Shown piece by piece: positions 63,101 through 64,000 of a stretch of DNA of 64,000 nt. Below the pieces are notes generated by a model. The model was not told the origin of the DNA, ran no database searches, and was given only the letters and a program-made list of their open reading frames with translations. This stretch comes from Antedon bifida (taxonomy: Eukaryota; Echinodermata; Crinoidea; Comatulida; Antedonidae): positions 4,588,001 to 4,652,000 of the forward strand of contig OY727093.1 in assembly GCA_963402885.1 (NCBI GenBank), read 5' to 3'. The position numbers were made by a program, and so were the translations under genes. Position 1 is the first letter of the stretch, and each line of letters opens with the position of its first letter.

Positions 63101-63904
63101 CGCACCTCGCTTATTTGAACCCCAATCTTCCCATACTTTAATATTTTCTTGTTTAATCAATTAACGTATTGCATGTGTTGTTTGTTGTGCGGATAACTAA
63201 CTAGTCAAAGTGACGAGTTCAAATTTAGTTTTTCTTACTTTTGCCAAGGAAAATCATTTTTGCAGTGTGTAACCCTTGTAATGAAATGTTTTTAATAGTG
63301 CAAGAAGGCGAAATCGAAGAGAGAAGAATTAGAAAAATGCATCAAAGTTCTAAAGAAAAAAACAACTACACATTATCAAGATAAAGAAAAAGTTCGTAAT
63401 ACAGTATTAAAAAATGCTGATGTTGTGTTCTGCACATTGAATGCCAGTGGATGTTCGGATCTACACTTCCTTGCAAAGCAGAAAGGACATTTCAAATGTG
63501 TGATTGTCGACGAGGTTAGTCCAGTTCTACCATTTTCACACGCTTTCATTTGATTCAGTGTTAGTCAACTCTTACATTATGTGATATTTTTATATACAGA
63601 CGCAAGTGTTTAGCAAAACTGCATCTCTGACAAATTAGATCATTTTAAGTGCCCTTTTTAATCTAGAGACCAGTAGTGGAGGTAATGGTCTATCCTAGCT
63701 AACGATTTTTCCCCTTTTGTGGAAAGAAGACTTCTTATGGCTATGGCCTTGGATGGTTAACTCTCTTTTCTTATTCTTTCCATATTCATTTACCAGGCTT
63801 GTCAGTGCACTGAGCCAGATACTCTAATACCACTGAGGTTTAAAAGTAGTAAGCTGGTACTTGTTGGTGATCCACTGCAGCTTCCAGCTACGGTGGTATC
63901 AAAG
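42171..63904 (+). CDS. SETX: Senataxin-like superfamily 1 RNA/DNA helicase, 3' end beyond window
   Basis: Twenty exons share one frame (6,372 nt, 2,124 codons): 42171-42359, 42844-43096, 43539-43654, 44484-44688, 45499-45597, 46190-46355, 46848-47773, 48443-48526, 49932-52820, 53460-53590, 55945-56029, 56137-56283, 56765-56841, 57138-57278, 57710-57859, 59345-59498, 59943-60062, 60379-60494, 63299-63514, 63797-63904. The N-terminal domain shows the senataxin-type Cys pattern (CFWC, CIECVKSYHKGR) and the helical FWPKLEGFHQLLDKLG segment. A long disordered middle is encoded by the 2.9 kb exon. The helicase core begins with GPPGTGKT (motif I), VCAPSNKAVD (Ia), VDEACQ (II, split between the last two exons) and GDPLQLPATV (III). 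Senataxin unwinds RNA:DNA hybrids and aids transcription termination and DNA-damage responses in the nucleus. Motifs IV-VI lie beyond 64000. The intron after 57859 uses a GC donor. Confidence 0.93.
42926..42988 (+). repeat. 21 bp coding repeat in SETX exon 2
   Basis: Three units of GATAACCAGGTTAACAGTAA give the peptide NDNQVNS repeated three times. It expands an acidic, polar loop that vertebrate senataxin does not have in this form. Confidence 0.85.
43679..43851. repeat. MITE fragment, GGGGACACC family
   Basis: In a SETX intron. Begins TCCTCTATTAAGGGGACACC and ends near AATGTCCCATTAATAGGGAC. Same vocabulary as 57979-58120. Confidence 0.4.
44758..44990 (+). repeat. Interspersed repeat, TTTATATAGCGCCTAAT type
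   Basis: Contains GGATTTATATAGCGCCTAAT, AAGCGCTGAACATTATTACC, GGGTTCCCATTTATACACCT and GGGTGGAGAGAGGCAA. A repeat of this kind is widespread in marine invertebrate genomes; that statement is from memory. Only one copy lies in this window. Located in a SETX intron. Confidence 0.55.
45661..45776 (-). mobile_element. Short internally deleted copy of hairpin element family B
   Basis: An inverted 116 bp form with both ends of the 54495-55166 element: AAAACAAGGCCATATACATG with CAGTCGCGTGC on one side, the CGACCGACC run, and GTCACGTTACACGCGACT on the other. Both hairpins are kept while nearly all the interior is gone. In a SETX intron. Confidence 0.85.
47588..47720 (+). repeat. Coding repeat (VEEMVKKE-type) in SETX exon 7
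   Basis: Four imperfect units of about 11-12 residues, VEEVVEKG, VEEMVKKE, VDEMVEEG and FEKMVKTK, give a highly charged helical stretch just before an acidic DDYIWISSDDED motif at the exon end. Confidence 0.8.
47927..48039 (+). other. Possible cassette or relic exon in SETX
   Basis: It has a good acceptor (TTTCTAG) and donor (GTAAGT). In the phase left by exon 7 it reads GCVEFFEEGEFPNPPLSS then THILQKFLEIKSASRFSAYT. Including it shifts the next exon (48443) so that CTG ATG AAG is followed by TAG. It is left out of the main model and could be a poison exon or an alternative end. Confidence 0.4.
48708..49004. mobile_element. TTAA-flanked MITE, family D
   Basis: Left end TTAAAGATGTATTGTCCCCC and right end GGGGGACAATACATCTTTAA form a perfect 20 bp inverted repeat bounded by TTAA; 297 bp, non-coding. 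It is in the SETX intron before the large exon. A partial, interrupted relative flanks the family C copy at 55.2-55.9 kb. Confidence 0.92.
49005..49575. mobile_element. TTAA-flanked MITE, family C, diverged copy 2
   Basis: Starts directly at the TTAA after family D. Left end TTAAAGATACTAGACCTACA and right end TGTAGGTCTAGTGTCTTTAA differ from copies 1 and 3. The interior (AGGTCATTCCTTGTCTTAAA, GCGGGCCGCTATAATTATTA, CAATAGGTTCATATAGTAT) matches them with many changes. It is an older or subfamily member. Confidence 0.88.
49852..49931 (+). other. Exon-like duplicate of STKLVV segment before SETX large exon
   Basis: The open frame of the large exon continues upstream to an ATG at 49838 and includes FSTKLVVRIIKKNEVE after a TTTTACAG acceptor. 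Exon 8 (48443-48526) has a similar CSTKLVVSLKKLKFE. Only the acceptor at 49931 keeps phase with exon 8, so this piece is treated as intronic; it may be a duplicated exon used as an alternative. Confidence 0.35.
50083..50738 (+). repeat. 51 bp coding minisatellite, 17-residue repeats in SETX
   Basis: About twelve complete units of the form DQETLPQDTQVYPEHYS, plus a decayed one. Variation is limited to P/A, V/A, H/D and E/D positions. The units are acidic and Ser/Thr/Tyr-rich. Near-identity indicates recent expansion by unequal exchange or slippage. Several other frames are also free of stops across the array, giving spurious ORFs of about 200 codons on both strands. Confidence 0.95.
51690..52680 (+). 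repeat. 69-72 bp coding repeat array, 23-24-residue repeats in SETX
   Basis: About fourteen units close to HQVRSEQAATAGR then QSTAVSTVAQ, with length steps of one residue (GRQ / GRYQ). The units are basic, Ala-rich and Ser/Thr-rich, the opposite charge of the 17-residue array in the same exon. More diverged than that array, so probably older. A second plus frame is open through most of it. Confidence 0.93.
53628..54292. repeat. 34 bp intronic minisatellite, about 19 copies
   Basis: The unit is AAAGAGCTGGTTCTTTCAGG then CTATGGTCGCACAG, with CATAG and TTTTACAG variants. The array starts about 40 bp after the donor of the SETX exon ending at 53590. Since 34 is not a multiple of three, three plus frames are open through it, giving overlapping ORFs of 60-132 codons with the same cyclic peptide. 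These are not genes. Confidence 0.93.
54428..54449. repeat. (GT)n microsatellite
   Basis: A short GT run between the minisatellite and the family B element. Confidence 0.7.
54495..55166. mobile_element. Hairpin-ended element, family B
   Basis: Left end AGTCGCGT-gg-ACGCGACT (54495-54512). The arm word ACGCGACT recurs at 55136-55143, followed by a small hairpin, GCCA-tctatg-TGGC (55147-55160). The right part carries a GGTCGGTCGGTCGG run. Interior words parallel family A in order: ACGCGCGCTTAAAATTTTCA, GTGCGCAGATTTTTGCGC, TTATACGAGCACGTCAAA. No ORF. Its right end joins truncated family D sequence at CTATGGAAGT. Confidence 0.82.
55167..55895. mobile_element. Truncated family D MITE split by family C insertion
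   Basis: CTATGGAAGT ... TATTCAAAGTCTGATT before 55220 and CTCCATTTTTCAAG, GGGGGACAATACATTAA after 55857 together match the right half of the family D element at 48.9-49.0 kb. The left half is missing where family B begins. Confidence 0.8.
55220..55857. mobile_element. TTAA-flanked MITE, family C, copy 3
   Basis: 638 bp from TTAAAGACCCCTTCCCT to AGGGAAGGGGGCTTTAA, nearly identical in inverted orientation to 24826-25459. It lies at a TTAA inside family D, and the equivalent family D site at about 48970 is empty. In the SETX intron before the exon at 55945. Confidence 0.93.
55981..56029 (+). other. Cys-dense segment of SETX
   Basis: Within the exon 55945-56029, LPCRCIGCPGCFIQCQ has five cysteines in thirteen residues. 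It lies between the FVPLVLLETW and VSDLVILSPNK segments that flank this region in senataxins. I do not recall such a cluster in vertebrate SETX; it may bind a metal. Confidence 0.6.
57979..58120. repeat. MITE fragment, GTAGAACCTCTCCTATTGGG family
   Basis: Starts GTAGTAGAACCTCTCCTATT, with GGGCACCCC and AAATCCTCTATTTAAGGGCA further in. Related to the copy at 43679. Confidence 0.45.
58255..58335 (-). repeat. tRNA-derived SINE-like sequence
   Basis: On the minus strand: CGAGCCGTCTGTGTAGTTGA, GTGAATTAGACTGTGGAC and a clear B box, GGGTTCGAATCC. This is tRNA-like but lacks a closing acceptor stem; a SINE head is likelier than a tRNA gene. Confidence 0.5.
58340..59250 (-). pseudogene. Decayed non-LTR retrotransposon (reverse transcriptase C-terminal part)
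   Basis: Minus-strand fragments in order: SLGSHGRGVRQGFVMSPDLF (59244-58918 frame), RELENEKGLRVCGRNITN followed by a frame break where the YADD box should be, then ETRLRVLNCYIYAVLMYGSE, WFLRRMMRIPWTDRVSNEDV and RIRQMRFMGHVLKGR (58758-58471). It is unlike the L1/Tx1-type LINE at 35-41 kb. Frameshifted and dead, within the SETX GC-AG intron. Confidence 0.88.
59585..59720. repeat. Dispersed repeat, CACTTAGGCTAAGGG family, copy 2
   Basis: Shares TATTCACCA, CACTTAGGCTAAGGGCAAC, CTCCTATATA and GAAATATCTCACT with 9790-9975. Confidence 0.5.
60523..60686. repeat. MITE, AATTTACACAGA family, diverged copy
   Basis: Left end AAGGGACAATTTACACAGAT and right end GTCTATGTGAATTTGCCTTA are inverted with mismatches. 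The interior ACGCGAGACAAGCTACACGG parallels 22598-22745. Directly abuts the next MITE. Confidence 0.75.
60686..60850. repeat. MITE with GGTTCACACTAGGACGCAA ends
   Basis: Left GGTTCACACTAGGACGCAAC and right GCGTTGTGTCCTTGTTGGGA are imperfect inverted repeats. Inside, GGACGTAAATGCAA faces TTACGTCTTTGCG. It abuts the previous MITE with no spacer. Confidence 0.7.
62399..62562. repeat. Inverted-repeat cluster of TCTAGAAAACTCAGATCT units
   Basis: At least eight copies of CTAGAAAACTCAGAT or its complement ATCTGAGTTTTCTAG in both orientations, each joined through self-complementary ATCTAGAT- or AGATCT-type hinges. The whole 160 bp can fold into several alternative hairpins. Confidence 0.85.
62965..63225. 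mobile_element. Short hairpin-ended element related to family A
   Basis: A left hairpin with perfect 15 bp arms (GTATAATACCATATG, loop GTA) at 62965-62997. The right end has GCGGATAAC (63189-63197), then AACTAGTCA-aag-TGACGAGTT, as in family A. The interior GAGCGCACCTCGCTTATTTG parallels family A's GAGCGCATCACGCTTATCTG. The left palindrome arm does not match the right GCGGATAAC. Confidence 0.7.
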
Positions 63905-63916
63905 GTAGATATCTGT

Positions 63917-64000
63917 TTAGCTCTGTCTACACTATCAAACTAATTTGACAAAAAAAGTGTGATGTGCCCAAATATGGTAGTGATATGCCCAAATTAGGTA
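63917..64000. repeat. MITE, CTCTGTCTACACTATCAAAC family, copy 8, cut by window end
   Basis: Left end TTAGCTCTGTCTACACTATC, then AAAAAAGTGTGATGTGCCCA and AATATGGTAGTGATATG. Begins 13 bp after the donor of the last SETX exon seen. Confidence 0.85.

Larger units (their letters stand above)
60851..63298. other. Remainder of a long SETX intron
   Basis: No coding exon was found. It contains a C-rich homopolymer near 61945, a palindromic cluster at 62.4 kb and a hairpin element at 62.97 kb. Short tRNA-like words (CCCCGATAGCCGAGTTGTTG near 61693) are present without a full tRNA structure. Confidence 0.5.

Overview
This is an AT-rich animal nuclear sequence. Genes are split by GT-AG introns, exons are short, and introns and spacers are full of small inverted-repeat transposons and LINE fragments. 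All five identified genes are conserved metazoan housekeeping genes. The recurrent AGGCCTA-type words, the MITE types and the gene content suggest an invertebrate deuterostome, possibly an echinoderm. The species cannot be fixed from sequence alone.

Layout. (1) 1-10.8 kb: the 3' part of a UBE2E-type ubiquitin-conjugating enzyme on the + strand, with three exons at 6697-10268; the 5' exons lie outside the window or were not found. (2) 10.8-17.7 kb: gene-poor spacer. (3) 17.8-24.0 kb: a complete 13-exon DNAJC7 (TPR plus J-domain co-chaperone) on the - strand. (4) 24.7-27.7 kb: a complete 6-exon YJU2/CCDC94 splicing factor on the + strand, divergent from DNAJC7 across about 700 bp. (5) 28.4-31.6 kb: a complete 5-exon MRPL21 (mitochondrial bL21m) on the - strand, tail to tail with YJU2. 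(6) 32-41.3 kb: a transposon-dense block. It holds an L1/Tx1-like LINE with ORF1 remnant, endonuclease and reverse transcriptase, split by a 1.6 kb hairpin-ended insertion, followed by a second, 5'-truncated LINE copy with a 686-codon open frame. (7) 42.2-64.0 kb: a senataxin (SETX) homologue on the + strand with 20 supported coding exons (6,372 nt, 2,124 codons), cut by the window end after helicase motif III. Its large central exon contains two long in-frame tandem-repeat arrays, of 17-residue and 23-24-residue units.

Exon phases of DNAJC7 (1545 nt), YJU2 (1227 nt) and MRPL21 (450 nt) each add up to a complete open frame, and the 20 SETX exons stay in one frame, which strongly supports those models. 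The genes are not functionally linked beyond general roles in protein folding, ubiquitination, splicing, mitochondrial translation and RNA:DNA hybrid resolution.

The most interesting unexplained structure is a superfamily of mobile elements (36.2-37.8 kb, 54.5-55.2 kb, with short forms at 45.7, 33.0 and 63.0 kb). In the two long copies each has a perfect or near-perfect palindrome at one end. The arm of that palindrome recurs just inside the other end, followed by a second, different hairpin. The two long copies share interior sequence but have unrelated terminal palindromes. A second informative case is a TTAA-flanked MITE family with a filled site and a matching empty site in the same window.
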